Assembly: GCF_021532625.1 (NCBI RefSeq)
Contig: NZ_JAKGAR010000001.1
Location: 558,001 to 622,000, forward strand
Length of the DNA stretch: 64,000 nt
DNA from: Octadecabacter algicola
Lineage (GTDB): Bacteria > Pseudomonadota > Alphaproteobacteria > Rhodobacterales > Rhodobacteraceae
Direction of reading: 5' to 3'
Under the pieces are notes generated by a model that saw only the letters and a program-made list of their open reading frames with translations, made no database searches and had not been told where the DNA came from. Made by a program: the position numbers and the translations under genes. Below, piece by piece: positions 1 through 9,744 of this stretch (positions are counted from its first letter, which is position 1; each line of letters opens with the position of its first letter).

Positions 1-429
1 TTCTTCCCAGAAGGGACCGAAGTTGGCGAAGACGCAGATTTCTTCTACTTCCCAGCGTTTGCTGAACAAGACCTTGGAAAGCCGGTATTGGGGTCCGGTA
101 CATTGTTCGCGATCACGGATGAATCCGAAGGTGCGCACCAGTTGATCGAATTCCTTCGTTCAACTGAAGCACATGAGATGTGGATGTCTAAGGGTGGTTT
201 CCTTACGCCACACCTGTCCGCGGATCTGTCCGTCTTTGGGTCTGACTCCGAGCGTGGTCTGAACGAAGTTCTGCTTAACGCGACGACGTTCCGCTTTGAC
301 GGTTCTGACCTTATGCCAGGTGGCGTAGGCGCAGGTACGTTCTGGACTGGTATGGTTGATTATGTTGGCGGCGCGTCTGCCGCAGACGTAGCGACCTCCA
401 TTCAGGAAAGCTGGGACGCTTTGCAGTAA
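1..429 (+). CDS. aglE: Alpha-glucoside ABC transporter substrate-binding protein, 3' part
   Basis: Open in frame 1 from the window edge to a TAA; 142 C-terminal residues are present and the start lies outside the window. The segment is typical of the C-terminal lobe of a family 1 periplasmic sugar-binding protein, ending in a helical tail (ATSIQESWDALQ). Identity as AglE is inferred mainly from the genes that follow: two permeases, a GH13 alpha-glucosidase and an ATPase in the order known for aglEFGAK of Sinorhizobium and Rhodobacteraceae. The protein would bind alpha-glucosides (sucrose, maltose, trehalose type) in the periplasm and deliver them to AglFG. A strong hairpin separates it from aglF. 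Confidence 0.82.
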   Translation, partial: FFPEGTEVGEDADFFYFPAFAEQDLGKPVLGSGTLFAITDESEGAHQLIEFLRSTEAHEMWMSKGGFLTPHLSADLSVFGSDSERGLNEVLLNATTFRFDGSDLMPGGVGAGTFWTGMVDYVGGASAADVATSIQESWDALQ

Positions 430-449
430 GCATTGGATTTCTTGAAAAC

Positions 450-481
450 GGGTGGCGCAAGAGATTGCGCCACCCTTTATT
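450..481 (+). terminator. Intercistronic hairpin between aglE and aglF
   Basis: A perfect 11-bp stem (GGGTGGCGCAA at 450-460 with TTGCGCCACCC at 465-475, GAGA tetraloop) is followed by TTTATT. It can act as a partial terminator or as a 3' stabiliser of the aglE message. Either would give more binding protein than permease. Confidence 0.8.
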
Positions 482-521
482 GACGGCAGACTATCTTTAA
501 GGCTCGGGGGAGGAGAACGAC

Positions 522-1529
522 ATGCATCCAGCGCTCTTAGGCGTAATCACGATTGTGATCGGTGTATCAGGGTGTGTTGGCTATTTTTACGGTGCCAACC
601 TGTTGCTCGACAAAGTGATATTTCCTGCCAAGGGCCCGAATATGGGCCAAAATATCAACCGCCGAGAGATGATCCGCCCTTGGATTTTCCTGTTTCCAGC
701 GATGTTGGGGCTTGGTCTGTATTTGGCTTATCCGGTATTTGCGACATTACGGCTTAGTTTTCTGGAACGTGGGGCAGGTGATGTCTACACCTTCGTTGGG
801 TTTAAAAACTACGTTCAGATGTTTGCCGAAGATAAGTTTATGGAAGCTTTGCGCAACAATATCCTCTGGCTAGTGGTTGTGCCTGCTGCGTCAACGGCGT
901 TCGGCCTGTTGACCGCCCAATTGACCGACCGTCTGCGCTGGGGGAACTTTGCCAAGTCGGTTGTCTTTATGCCGATGGCGATTTCATTCGTTGGCGCGGC
1001 TGTTATTTTTAAACTAATCTATGAAGCCCGTCCCGAAGATGTAGCGCAGATCGGTGTGTTGAATCATCTTTATCTGACGTTCGGCGGCGATGCGCCCCAG
1101 CAATGGTTAACGATCCCGTTTTGGAACAACTTCTTCCTGATGGCGGTTTTGATCTGGATCCAAACGGGGTTTGCCATGGTGATCCTGTCCGCGGCACTAC
1201 GCGGTATTCCAGAAGAAACCATCGAAGCCGCTGTCATTGACGGTGCGAACCCATTCCAGATTTTCTTTAAGATTAAGGTGCCTCAAATCATGAGCACAAT
1301 CGTAGTTGTTTGGACCACAATTACCATCGCCACGCTTAAGGTGTTCGACATTGTGTTCGCTATGACGAACGGACAATGGGAGACTCAGGTATTGGCCAAC
1401 TACATGTACACAAAGATGTTCGTGGCCCGTGATTGGGGAATGGGGTCTGCGTCGGCGATGATCATCATGTTGCTGGTGATGCCGATCCTGGTTTGGAACG
1501 TTTACAATGCCCGTAAGGAGATGCGCTGA
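522..1529 (+). CDS. aglF: Alpha-glucoside ABC transporter permease AglF
   Basis: 335-residue inner-membrane permease of the MalF-like family. The N-terminal part holds two membrane segments (residues about 3-25 and 50-70), followed by a MetI-type permease core. The EAA loop that docks on the ATPase starts at about residue 235 (EAA...DGANPFQIF...P). The ATG is preceded by GGGGGAGGAGA. The TGA overlaps the ATG of aglG, so the two permeases are translationally coupled, as expected for a heterodimeric channel with AglG, AglK as ATPase and AglE as binding protein. Confidence 0.92.
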   Translation: MHPALLGVITIVIGVSGCVGYFYGANLLLDKVIFPAKGPNMGQNINRREMIRPWIFLFPAMLGLGLYLAYPVFATLRLSFLERGAGDVYTFVGFKNYVQMFAEDKFMEALRNNILWLVVVPAASTAFGLLTAQLTDRLRWGNFAKSVVFMPMAISFVGAAVIFKLIYEARPEDVAQIGVLNHLYLTFGGDAPQQWLTIPFWNNFFLMAVLIWIQTGFAMVILSAALRGIPEETIEAAVIDGANPFQIFFKIKVPQIMSTIVVVWTTITIATLKVFDIVFAMTNGQWETQVLANYMYTKMFVARDWGMGSASAMIIMLLVMPILVWNVYNARKEMR

Positions 1530-2686
1530 TGGACTCTTTAGCTGGCAAAAAGCCCGCAGTCGTTTGGGCGCTAAATATTTCGGTATTGGCACTGGTGCTG
1601 TTGTGGTTGTTCCCAACGATGGGGCTGTTTGTATCCTCGTTCCGAACGAGCGAACAAATCACGTCATCGGGCTGGTGGGCCTCACTGTTTCCGGCAGAAC
1701 AAACCTTGCAACTGCGCGCGCTTGATCCTGATGATTTCCGGATCGAGACCTCAGCTGGCGTGTTCGTTGTTGAAGGCAACATCAATGAACCGGATGCCGA
1801 CCTTCTCGAAATTACGACTTGGGGCACATCTTCGCGCGCGCCGTCTGCCTTTGCGGCCGGAGAGACGTCAGACTTAGGTGATGGCGAAACAATGACGTTG
1901 AGCGAAGATGGTAGCTACATTTGGCAGGGGAATGACGACCAAATATCTGGTCGTGGGCAACGCTTGTTTGTTGTGGCGACGGTCCCGCCTGAATTCACCA
2001 CGGATAACTATAAGAATATCCTCTTTAGCCCGACCAATTCTGAAAACATGGCCAAGGCGTTTTTTAACACACTCACGGTTGTTATCCCGTCGACCATCAT
2101 CCCGATCCTCATTGCGGCTTTTGCCGCCTATGCGTTGGCTTGGATGGATTTCCCTGGTCGAGCGCTTTTGGTCGCTGCCGTTGTTGGCCTGTTGGTGGTG
2201 CCACTGCAGTTGGCGTTGATTCCGTTGCTTCAGCTTCACAATGCGATTGGTATCGGGAAAGGGTATCTGGGGGTTTGGATGGCGCACACCGGCTTTGGAC
2301 TGCCCTTGGCGATTTACCTGCTGAGAAATTATATGGTCGGATTGCCGCGCGACATCATTGAAAACGCCCGTGTCGATGGCGCGACAGAGTTCCAGATTTT
2401 TACTAAGATCATTCTGCCACTTAGTTTTCCAGCTCTCGCGTCATTTGCCATTTTCCAATTCTTGTGGACGTGGAATGACTTGTTGGTTGCTCTTGTTTTC
2501 CTGATCGACAGTTCAGGCAATACAACTGTGATGACAAAACAAATCGTAGAATTGCTGGGCACCCGAGGCGGCGACTGGGAGGTTTTGGCCACCAGTGCGT
2601 TTATCTCCATTGCGGTGCCGCTAGCTGTTTTCTTTATGATGCAAAGATACCTCGTGCGCGGCCTGCTGGCTGGCTCGGTTAAATAG
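1529..2686 (+). CDS. aglG: Alpha-glucoside ABC transporter permease AglG
   Basis: 385-residue MalG-like permease. The first membrane helix is at about residues 8-36. A long soluble, acidic and serine-rich insertion (about residues 45-155) follows before the remaining helices; it makes this protein about 100 residues longer than ordinary sugar permeases and is a feature of AglG proteins. The EAA-type coupling loop is at about residue 278 (ENARVDGATEFQIF). It starts at the ATGA overlap with aglF and ends 13 bases before aglA. It should form the transport channel with AglF. Confidence 0.9.
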   Translation: MDSLAGKKPAVVWALNISVLALVLLWLFPTMGLFVSSFRTSEQITSSGWWASLFPAEQTLQLRALDPDDFRIETSAGVFVVEGNINEPDADLLEITTWGTSSRAPSAFAAGETSDLGDGETMTLSEDGSYIWQGNDDQISGRGQRLFVVATVPPEFTTDNYKNILFSPTNSENMAKAFFNTLTVVIPSTIIPILIAAFAAYALAWMDFPGRALLVAAVVGLLVVPLQLALIPLLQLHNAIGIGKGYLGVWMAHTGFGLPLAIYLLRNYMVGLPRDIIENARVDGATEFQIFTKIILPLSFPALASFAIFQFLWTWNDLLVALVFLIDSSGNTTVMTKQIVELLGTRGGDWEVLATSAFISIAVPLAVFFMMQRYLVRGLLAGSVK

Positions 2687-2699
2687 AAAGACAACGAAG

Positions 2700-4358
2700 A
2701 TGACGAAGATGGCGCAGGTTACGGCCGGACATTTGGACAAAGACGCCGATTGGTGGCGCGGAGCGGTGATCTATCAGATCTATCCGCGCAGCTATCAAGA
2801 CAGCAATGGGGATGGCATTGGCGACCTTGCAGGGATCGTGCAGCGCTTGCCCTATATCGCCAGCCTCGGTGTTGATGCGATCTGGATTTCACCATTCTTT
2901 ACGTCACCGATGAAGGATTTCGGCTATGACGTGTCCGACTACTGTGATGTCGACCCGATGTTTGGCAAGTTGTCCGATTTCGACGCCGTGGTCGCCAAAG
3001 CACATGACCTTGATGTCAAAGTGATGATCGATCTGGTGTTGTCGCACACATCAGATCAGCACCCATGGTTCCAAGAAAGTAAGGCTGACCGCACAAACGA
3101 TAAGGCCAACTGGTATGTCTGGGCTGATCCCAAAGAAGACGGGACACCCCCCAACAACTGGCTATCAATCTTCGGCGGGTCTGGATGGCAGTGGCATGCT
3201 GGGCGTGAACAGTATTACTACCACTGTTTCCTGACCTCACAGCCTGATCTCAATTTTTGGGAACCCGCCGTGCAAGATGCACTACTCGATGTGGCACAGT
3301 TCTGGTTGAAGCGCGGAGTAGACGGGTTCCGTCTAGATACGATCAACTTTTATACCCACGACAAAGAACTGCGCGACAATCCCGCATTGCCTAAGGACAA
3401 ACGTAACTCCACGATTGCGCCCAGTGTGAACCCATATAATCACCAAGAGCACCTTTACTCAAAAAACCGCCCTGAAAACCTCGACTTCTTGCGCAAGCTT
3501 CGTGCGGTTATGGTTCCTTATAACGCCGCTGCCGTCGGTGAAGTCGGAGATGCGCAGCGCGGCCTAGAGATTATGGGCGAATACACAGCGGGCGATGACC
3601 TGATGCAAATGTGTTATGCGTTCGAGTTTCTTTCAGGGGAGCAACCATCTGCGCAGACTGTCGCGGATGTTATGGCACGCGTTGACAATGAGGCAGCAGA
3701 TGGCTGGGCCTGTTGGGCCTATTCAAACCATGACGTTGTTCGCCACAGCACCCGTTGGGCATTGTCACCAGACGCGCAGCGCTTGTTCACAACGATGATG
3801 ATGTGCTTACGGGGGTCCGCCTGTATTTATCAGGGTGAGGAATTGGGGCTGGGTGAGGCAGACGTCGCATACTCAGATCTACAAGATCCTTATGGCATCG
3901 AATTCTGGCCCGAGTTCAAAGGCCGTGATGGGTGCCGCACGCCCATGGTTTGGGAACCCAGCAACCAGAACGGCGGGTTCAGTACGGCACAGCGCCCTTG
4001 GTTGCCTGTCAGCCAAGATCACATCGCCAATAGCGTGGCTGCGCAAGAGGATGATCCAAATGCGATCATCCACCATTACCGCCGCGCTATCGCATTGCGC
4101 CACGCACACCCAGCGTTGACCAAAGGCGATCATGATGGCGTGAAAGCGATAGGTGACATTGTCTATTTCACTCGTAGTCTCAATGGGGAGAAGGTGTTCT
4201 GCGCCTTTAACGTTGGGGATGCTCCGGCCGATTTGGCACTGCCTAAAGGCGCGTGGGAATCGATTGCACATGACCTCAGCGGTGCGGATGCGCCTGTGGG
4301 CGATACACTAACTCTGGCGCCGTGGCAGGTCTTTATTGCCGCGTCCCCGTCGACATAA
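2700..4358 (+). CDS. aglA: GH13 alpha-glucosidase AglA
   Basis: 552-residue cytoplasmic glycoside hydrolase of family 13 with a full (beta/alpha)8 barrel. The start has the typical WWRGAVIYQIYPRSY. The GH13 catalytic residues are visible: nucleophile Asp213 in GVDGFRLDT, acid/base Glu281 in AVGEVGD, and Asp345 in YSNHDVVRH. No signal peptide is present, so it cleaves sugars after uptake, releasing glucose from sucrose-, maltose- or trehalose-type substrates. Its place between the permeases and the ATPase gene ties it to the transporter. The exact substrate cannot be read from sequence. Confidence 0.93.
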   Translation: MTKMAQVTAGHLDKDADWWRGAVIYQIYPRSYQDSNGDGIGDLAGIVQRLPYIASLGVDAIWISPFFTSPMKDFGYDVSDYCDVDPMFGKLSDFDAVVAKAHDLDVKVMIDLVLSHTSDQHPWFQESKADRTNDKANWYVWADPKEDGTPPNNWLSIFGGSGWQWHAGREQYYYHCFLTSQPDLNFWEPAVQDALLDVAQFWLKRGVDGFRLDTINFYTHDKELRDNPALPKDKRNSTIAPSVNPYNHQEHLYSKNRPENLDFLRKLRAVMVPYNAAAVGEVGDAQRGLEIMGEYTAGDDLMQMCYAFEFLSGEQPSAQTVADVMARVDNEAADGWACWAYSNHDVVRHSTRWALSPDAQRLFTTMMMCLRGSACIYQGEELGLGEADVAYSDLQDPYGIEFWPEFKGRDGCRTPMVWEPSNQNGGFSTAQRPWLPVSQDHIANSVAAQEDDPNAIIHHYRRAIALRHAHPALTKGDHDGVKAIGDIVYFTRSLNGEKVFCAFNVGDAPADLALPKGAWESIAHDLSGADAPVGDTLTLAPWQVFIAASPST

Positions 4359-4376
4359 TGGACAGGAGACCCCTAA

Positions 4377-5468
4377 ATGGCTGATCTGAAGCTGACAAAT
4401 GTTGCCAAGACCTACGGTGGCACGGTGAATGTCCTCAAAGACATCAACCTTGATATCAAAAAAGGCGAATTGATCGTATTTGTCGGGCCATCTGGTTGCG
4501 GTAAATCGACGTTGCTGCGCATGATTGCTGGCCTTGAGAAAATTACCGACGGTGAACTGCAGATCGATGGGCAGGTCGTCAATGACGTGCCACCTGCACA
4601 GCGTGGTATCGCCATGGTGTTCCAGTCTTACGCGCTTTACCCACACATGACGGTGCGCGACAACATGAGCTTCGCAATGAAGTTGGCCAAGAAACCAAAG
4701 GCCGAAATCGACGCAGCGATCGAAAACGCCGCGCGGATTTTGCAGTTGGATGACTATCTGGACCGCCTTCCAAAAGCGTTGTCAGGCGGGCAGCGGCAAC
4801 GTGTGGCGATTGGCCGGTCCATCGTGCGTGATCCCAAGGTCTATCTGTTTGACGAACCTCTTTCGAACTTGGACGCAGCCCTACGGGTTGCCACACGGAT
4901 CGAGATTGCACAGCTCAAAGAATCCATGCCTGACAGTACGATGATTTACGTTACGCACGATCAGGTCGAAGCGATGACCTTGGCTACACGAATTGTTGTG
5001 CTTGCCAATAAGGGGATCGCGCAAGTCGGTACGCCGTTGGAGTTGTATGAACGCCCTGAGAACGAATTTGTGGCACAGTTCATTGGGTCACCTGCGATGA
5101 ACCTATTGGCCGGCGAGATTATCGAGACTGGTGCGCAGACAGTTGTGAAACTGGATGGTGGCGGCACGGTTGCTTCTGCGGTTCCGACCCAAGAAGCCGA
5201 CAAGGGCCTTATCGTGAATGTTGGTATCCGGCCAGAAGACATGGACGTGACCAATGGCGATGACTTTGCGTTTGAAGGGACGGTCAACATCACCGAAGCC
5301 TTGGGCGAAGTGACACTGCTCTATTTCGGTAAGGTTGACGGTGCTGATGCGGTAATTGGCAAGCTGCCCGGTATTCACGCAGATTTGCGCGGTCAAACAG
5401 TGCGGATGAAAGCAACCCCCGAGAAGGTTCAGATATTCCATAACGGGCAGTCACTTTACTACCGCTGA
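4377..5468 (+). CDS. aglK: Alpha-glucoside ABC transporter ATP-binding protein AglK
   Basis: 363-residue MalK/UgpC-type ATPase. Visible motifs: Walker [10 protein letters not shown] at residues 37-45, Q-loop in [10 protein letters not shown], signature LSGGQRQR, Walker B VYLFDEP, and the H-loop in VTHDQVEA. The C-terminal third is the regulatory TOBE-type domain of sugar-importer ATPases. It is the last gene of the agl operon (ATG with GGAGACCCCTAA upstream) and powers AglEFG. No transcriptional regulator is seen on this side; an aglR-type gene would have to lie upstream of the window. Confidence 0.93.
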   Translation: MADLKLTNVAKTYGGTVNVLKDINLDIKKGELIVFVGPSGCGKSTLLRMIAGLEKITDGELQIDGQVVNDVPPAQRGIAMVFQSYALYPHMTVRDNMSFAMKLAKKPKAEIDAAIENAARILQLDDYLDRLPKALSGGQRQRVAIGRSIVRDPKVYLFDEPLSNLDAALRVATRIEIAQLKESMPDSTMIYVTHDQVEAMTLATRIVVLANKGIAQVGTPLELYERPENEFVAQFIGSPAMNLLAGEIIETGAQTVVKLDGGGTVASAVPTQEADKGLIVNVGIRPEDMDVTNGDDFAFEGTVNITEALGEVTLLYFGKVDGADAVIGKLPGIHADLRGQTVRMKATPEKVQIFHNGQSLYYR

Positions 5469-5488
5469 TTGGCACTGTAATCGAAGGC

Positions 5489-6232
5489 ATGGCTAAAAAA
5501 CCCACATCACGCAGCGGTAAGAACACATCCGGTCGCGGTCAGCGCGACTTGACTGTCAAAGTGAAATCCGCGCGCGGGCGCAAGATGTCATCGACCTTGT
5601 GGCTTCAGCGGCAATTGAATGACCCATATGTTGCCCGTGCAAAGGCCGATGGGTATCGCGGTCGTGCGGCCTATAAGATTCTGGAATTGAACGAAAAGTT
5701 CAACTTCCTAACACCCGGTAAGCGGGTCGTTGATTTGGGCGCTGCCCCAGGTGGTTGGTGCCAAGTGGCTGTGCCGAAGATTAACGCATTGGGTGAACGA
5801 AAGGGTAAGCCGATTGGCACGATCCTTGGAATTGACCTGCAAGAAATGGAACCGATCCCGGGTTGTGAACTACATGTTCTTGATTTCATGGAAGACGACG
5901 CGGACGTAAAAGTTAAAGAGTGGCTTGGAGGGAAAGCCGATATCGTCATGAGCGATATGGCAGCCTCGGCATCTGGTCACAAACAAACCGACCACAACCG
6001 CATCATGGCTCTGTGCGAAACAGCGGCTTATTTTGCGTTTGATGTGCTTGATGAGGGCGGTACGTTTGTCGCCAAAGTTCTTGCCGGTGGTGCGGAAGCC
6101 GAATTGCAACGCATGCTAAAAGTGAACTTTAAGAAAGTTCAATATGTGAAGCCACCAAGCAGCCGTTCTGACAGTTCTGAAAAATTTGTTGTCGCCACAG
6201 GGTTCCGTGGAACCCAAGAGGACGACGACTAG
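5489..6232 (+). CDS. rlmE: 23S rRNA (uridine 2'-O) methyltransferase RlmE (FtsJ/RrmJ)
   Basis: 247-residue Rossmann-fold SAM methyltransferase that makes Um2552 in the peptidyl-transferase A-loop of 23S rRNA. The SAM site is [14 protein letters not shown], followed by DMAASASGH and the late catalytic segment with the conserved Lys (VAKVL) and Glu (SEKFVVA). The Lys/Arg/Ser-rich first 35 residues are an RNA-binding-type extension longer than in E. coli (209 aa). Only 20 bases separate it from aglK and 10 from glpK, so it may be read from the agl transcript. Confidence 0.93.
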   Translation: MAKKPTSRSGKNTSGRGQRDLTVKVKSARGRKMSSTLWLQRQLNDPYVARAKADGYRGRAAYKILELNEKFNFLTPGKRVVDLGAAPGGWCQVAVPKINALGERKGKPIGTILGIDLQEMEPIPGCELHVLDFMEDDADVKVKEWLGGKADIVMSDMAASASGHKQTDHNRIMALCETAAYFAFDVLDEGGTFVAKVLAGGAEAELQRMLKVNFKKVQYVKPPSSRSDSSEKFVVATGFRGTQEDDD

Positions 6233-6242
6233 GAGAAATTAC

Positions 6243-7706
6243 ATGCCCCATATCCTCGCGATTGACCAAGGGACCACTTCCAGCCGCGCAATTCTGTTTG
6301 ATGGGGATATGACAATCGCCCATGTGGCGCAGGAAGAGTTTACTCAGATTTATCCGCAATCGGGTTGGGTCGAACATGATCCCGAAGAGATTTGGGACTC
6401 TGTTGTATCCGTCTGTTCGGCTGTCGTCACCAAGGCAGATGACATTGCAGCGATAGGCATAACCAACCAGCGTGAAACCACAATTGTCTGGGATCGCGAG
6501 ACCGGAAAACCGATCCATAACGCAATTGTATGGCAAGACCGCCGGACCGCTGATTTCTGCGAAGACCTAAAGGCAGAAGGGTTCGAAGCTGAGATTACGG
6601 CCCGCACAGGCCTTTTGGCGGACCCGTACTTTAGCGCAACGAAGGTGAGGTATATCCTGCAAGCTGTTGAAGGCGCACAAGAAAAGGCGGATGCCGGGCA
6701 ACTCCTGTTCGGTACTGTCGATAGCTTTCTGATCTGGCGGATGACCAACGGCAAGCGCCACGTCACGGACGCAACAAACGCCGCGCGCACTATGCTGTAC
6801 AACATCCGTGAAGGCGCGTGGGATGAAGTGATCTGTAAACGGCTGGGTATTCCCATGTCGATGCTGCCAGAGGTTCTTGATTGTGCAGCTGATTTTGGGA
6901 CCACGGATATGTTCGGACCTGAGCTGCCGATTTTGGGCGTTGCGGGCGATCAGCAGGCGGCAACGATTGGTCAGGCGTGTTTTGAACCGGGGATGTTAAA
7001 ATCCACTTATGGAACCGGATGTTTTGCATTGCTCAACACGGGCGATGAACTGGTTCAAAGCCAAAACCGGATGCTTGGTACGATTGCGTATCAATTGGAC
7101 GGCAAAACCACTTACGCCCTTGAGGGGTCGATCTTTATCGCGGGCGCTGTGGTGCAATGGCTGCGCGACGGGTTAGGCATCATCAAAGACGCGAAAGAAA
7201 CCCAAGCGTTGGCCGAAACTGCCGATCCTTCGGTCGAACTTTATCTTGTACCTGCGTTTACGGGTCTTGGTGCGCCGTACTGGGATGCTGATGCCCGTGG
7301 TGCAGTATTCGGGCTGACACGCAACGCTGGGCCAGCAGAATTCGCACGTGCGGCGCTCGAAAGTGTCGGCTTTCAGACTCGCGATCTGCTGGACGCAATG
7401 AAGGCGGATTGGAATGGTGCGGCTGAGGGCACTCTCAGGGTCGATGGCGGGATGTCCGCGTCTAACTGGGCCATGCAATTCTTGGCCGATGTGATTGGCG
7501 CCAAGGTTGACCGACCGAAGGTTTTGGAGACGACCGCACTAGGTGCGGCGTGGCTTGCAGGAATGCGGGCAGGGGTCTACCCAAGCCAAGCCGAATTCGC
7601 AGCGACTTGGGCTTTAGATCGCCAGTTCACTCCACAGTTGAATGATGCGGACAAAAACCGTCGTTATGCAGGGTGGAAAGACGCGATACGTCGCACCAAG
7701 TCGTAA
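6243..7706 (+). CDS. glpK: Glycerol kinase
   Basis: 487-residue FGGY-family kinase that converts glycerol and ATP to glycerol 3-phosphate. The N-terminus [17 protein letters not shown] is the FGGY phosphate-binding start. GYGTGCF-like and [16 protein letters not shown] segments mark the C-terminal FGGY domain. The ATG at 6243 was chosen because AGGAGA lies just upstream and the mature-type N-terminus follows directly; an upstream in-frame start would add 19 residues from inside rlmE. No glpF or glpD is adjacent. Confidence 0.94.
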   Translation: MPHILAIDQGTTSSRAILFDGDMTIAHVAQEEFTQIYPQSGWVEHDPEEIWDSVVSVCSAVVTKADDIAAIGITNQRETTIVWDRETGKPIHNAIVWQDRRTADFCEDLKAEGFEAEITARTGLLADPYFSATKVRYILQAVEGAQEKADAGQLLFGTVDSFLIWRMTNGKRHVTDATNAARTMLYNIREGAWDEVICKRLGIPMSMLPEVLDCAADFGTTDMFGPELPILGVAGDQQAATIGQACFEPGMLKSTYGTGCFALLNTGDELVQSQNRMLGTIAYQLDGKTTYALEGSIFIAGAVVQWLRDGLGIIKDAKETQALAETADPSVELYLVPAFTGLGAPYWDADARGAVFGLTRNAGPAEFARAALESVGFQTRDLLDAMKADWNGAAEGTLRVDGGMSASNWAMQFLADVIGAKVDRPKVLETTALGAAWLAGMRAGVYPSQAEFAATWALDRQFTPQLNDADKNRRYAGWKDAIRRTKS

Positions 7707-7824
7707 GGCTCAAACGTCCAGCGTCCAAAATTGGGATGCGCTCGCCACTGTGTACCATGTGAAGTTGATTGTTTCGCCATTTGATACAATTGGCCGCTCT
7801 CGGGGCGATTGTGCAAAATTCTTT

Positions 7825-7856
7825 GATGGCCGAAATTCAGCTGTGTTTCGGTCATC
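7825..7856. repeat. Inverted repeat between glpK and the DUF5368 gene
   Basis: GATGGCCGAAA (7825-7835) and TTTCGGTCATC (7846-7856) form an 11-bp stem with one G-U pair and a 10-base loop. It lies in the convergent gap between glpK and the minus-strand gene. Neither side has a strong T tract, so a terminator role is only possible. Confidence 0.45.
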
Positions 7857-7885
7857 ATGAAATCATTCATACCATTCGTGGTCTG

Positions 7886-8236
7886 TTATTCGTCTCGTCC
7901 ACGCAAAAGGGACTGCCCTGTGTAGACAAGGATTGCCATCCCGACAGCACCGCCAACGGCAACCATCAGTAACACGATCAAATCAATCGGGCCGCCCATG
8001 TCGCGCAATTGCGAATGGGTCATGACCAACAAAAACCAAACCGCCAGAACTGCGCCGACGGGCATAGACAGTTGCGCCCAAAGGAACTTGTGCCAACTGA
8101 CCGCGCGGTCACGGATCAGCACAAAAAGGTACGCCAGCGTCACAACGCCAGCGAGGGCGACCATGGCCCAGAACAACCCACGCCCGAAGATTTCTTCGAA
8201 GACAGCAAGCAGGGTAGAGAGTGTCATATCTTTCAT
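7886..8236 (-). CDS. DUF5368-type small membrane protein
   Basis: 116 residues, mostly hydrophobic, with about three to four membrane helices (roughly 16-40, 48-70 and 80-105). It resembles the DUF5368 family of Rhodobacteraceae, which has no known function. It lies 12 bases downstream of the sulfide:quinone oxidoreductase gene on the same strand. This suggests one transcript and a membrane-associated role linked to that enzyme, for example as a partner or anchor. The functional link is inference. Confidence 0.75.
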   Translation of the reverse strand: MKDMTLSTLLAVFEEIFGRGLFWAMVALAGVVTLAYLFVLIRDRAVSWHKFLWAQLSMPVGAVLAVWFLLVMTHSQLRDMGGPIDLIVLLMVAVGGAVGMAILVYTGQSLLRGRDE

Positions 8237-8248
8237 TGCATCGCTCCT

Positions 8249-9562
8249 TTATGCGCGGCCACGTAGCATGGCGTTGTAAGTTGCTTTTAAGGCGACTTCT
8301 TTCATTAACCACGAGATCCAAAGCTCTTCCAACGGCGCAATGATGCCCGGAAAGGACGGTGTGAGATCGTTGTTGTAGTCAAATTCAACCAACATGGCGC
8401 GACCGATCCGAGTGATCATCGGGCAGGATGTGTAGCCGTTATAGGTCTCGGTTGGGTCCGTGCCTTCGATCGCACTGACAATGCCGTCTTCAACCACGGG
8501 GACCTGCCATTTGACGGATGCGGCTGTCTTGCCTTTGGGAACGCCCGCAACATCACCAAGCGCCCAGATCGTGTCGTAGCGCAGGTGCTGAAGGGTATAC
8601 ATGTCGCATTCAACCCAGCCTTGGTCTGTCCATTTGTCAGCCCATGACAGGCCTGACTCGCGGATCACGTCTGGCGCACGTTGGGGCGGTATAACGTGGA
8701 TGTAGTCGTAGTCCATATCCACCGTTGAGCCATCTTGATCTACGAACGTCGCTTTCTGCTGGCCTGGTTCAATAGCTTTGAGCGTGTGTTGCATCGCCGT
8801 ATTGATGCCCCGATCACCGAACAACATCCGTACCTTTTCGGCAACGATCGGAACACCAAACAACGAGCCTTGTGGGGCCGCATAGGTGATATCCATGTTG
8901 CCACGGTTGTCTGCACGGCGGGCAAGATCATCGATCAAGAAGGTGTGTTTAAGCGGTGCACCCGCGCATTTCATCTCCGTTTCAGGACGGGTGAAAAGAC
9001 CCACACCGCCGTCCTCAGTGAATTTCCCAGCGGCGTCCCATGTTTTTGCGGCATACTGCGGGCCTGCGTAAAGCGCGCCGATCCCGTTGGTACCAACCAT
9101 ATCGAGGTCAAACCCATCAATGGCATCGTGATCAAGGACCAAGCCCGGTGCGACCACAAGGTAGTCGTAGGACAGAGTTTCGCCGCCCTCAGTCGAAACA
9201 GTCTTGGCCTCTGGATCAATTGCAGCGGCTTTTTCTGGGATCAAGGTCACGCCAGAGGGCAACCAATCCGTTGTCAGTGTCGTTACATAATCGGCGGGTT
9301 TCAGGCCTGCCGCCACGAGCGTCAAACCCGGCTGATAGAGATGCTGGGGGCGAGGATCTATGAGTGTAATCTGGGCGCCATCCAAGCGATCCACAAGACG
9401 GTTTGCCAATGCAGTGCCGCCGGCTCCAGCGCCGATGATAACGATCTTTGCGTTTGTTGCGATGGGAGCCGCGTCACTGGGTGTGACGGACGCGATGGCG
9501 GCACCTCCGGCGGCAACGCCCAGAAATGCGCGGCGACTTAGGTCATATTTATTCTTGGTCAT
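8249..9562 (-). CDS. sqr: Tat-exported type II sulfide:quinone oxidoreductase-like flavoprotein
   Basis: 437-residue FAD enzyme expected to oxidise sulfide and pass electrons to quinone. The N-terminus has a twin-arginine signal (SRRAFLGVAAGGAAIAS). The FAD-binding GXGXXG is in IVIIGAGAGGTALANRL. The two redox cysteines lie in MKCAGAPLKH and YTSCPMIT, and the latter is followed by LVEFDYN, as in the type II/mitochondrial SQOR group rather than Rhodobacter capsulatus type I. The first gene of a two-gene minus-strand unit with DUF5368. A perfect FNR-type box lies 54 bases upstream of the ATG. Sulfide as substrate is a family-level inference; a flavocytochrome c-like subunit is less likely. Confidence 0.85.
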   Translation of the reverse strand: MTKNKYDLSRRAFLGVAAGGAAIASVTPSDAAPIATNAKIVIIGAGAGGTALANRLVDRLDGAQITLIDPRPQHLYQPGLTLVAAGLKPADYVTTLTTDWLPSGVTLIPEKAAAIDPEAKTVSTEGGETLSYDYLVVAPGLVLDHDAIDGFDLDMVGTNGIGALYAGPQYAAKTWDAAGKFTEDGGVGLFTRPETEMKCAGAPLKHTFLIDDLARRADNRGNMDITYAAPQGSLFGVPIVAEKVRMLFGDRGINTAMQHTLKAIEPGQQKATFVDQDGSTVDMDYDYIHVIPPQRAPDVIRESGLSWADKWTDQGWVECDMYTLQHLRYDTIWALGDVAGVPKGKTAASVKWQVPVVEDGIVSAIEGTDPTETYNGYTSCPMITRIGRAMLVEFDYNNDLTPSFPGIIAPLEELWISWLMKEVALKATYNAMLRGRA

Positions 9563-9615
9563 GGTGGCCTCTCTTATTCGAGGCCGATGGTTAACTTAAA
9601 TCCATAAAGATACAT

Positions 9616-9629
9616 TTGATATATATCAA
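9616..9629 (-). promoter_or_regulatory. FNR/FnrL-type box upstream of the SQR gene
   Basis: TTGAT-ATAT-ATCAA matches the FNR consensus (TTGAT-N4-ATCAA) exactly and sits 54-67 bases upstream of the SQR start codon. It suggests induction under low oxygen by an FnrL/Anr-type regulator. The regulator itself is not in the window. Confidence 0.7.
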
Positions 9630-9744
9630 ATAACGATCAGATTGTCCGAGGGTGCAAGTTTCTGAGCATGAGAGCCGACAAACGCTTTCACAATCGACAC
9701 AGGTCAATCGTCACAACAGACATTAATGGGGACATCGGTGTAAA

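Noticed and set aside
8735-9541. Plus-strand frame of 268 codons opposite the SQR gene
   Set aside because: It is fully antisense to a clear flavoprotein gene, is Cys/Arg/His-rich without known motifs, and has no ribosome binding site.
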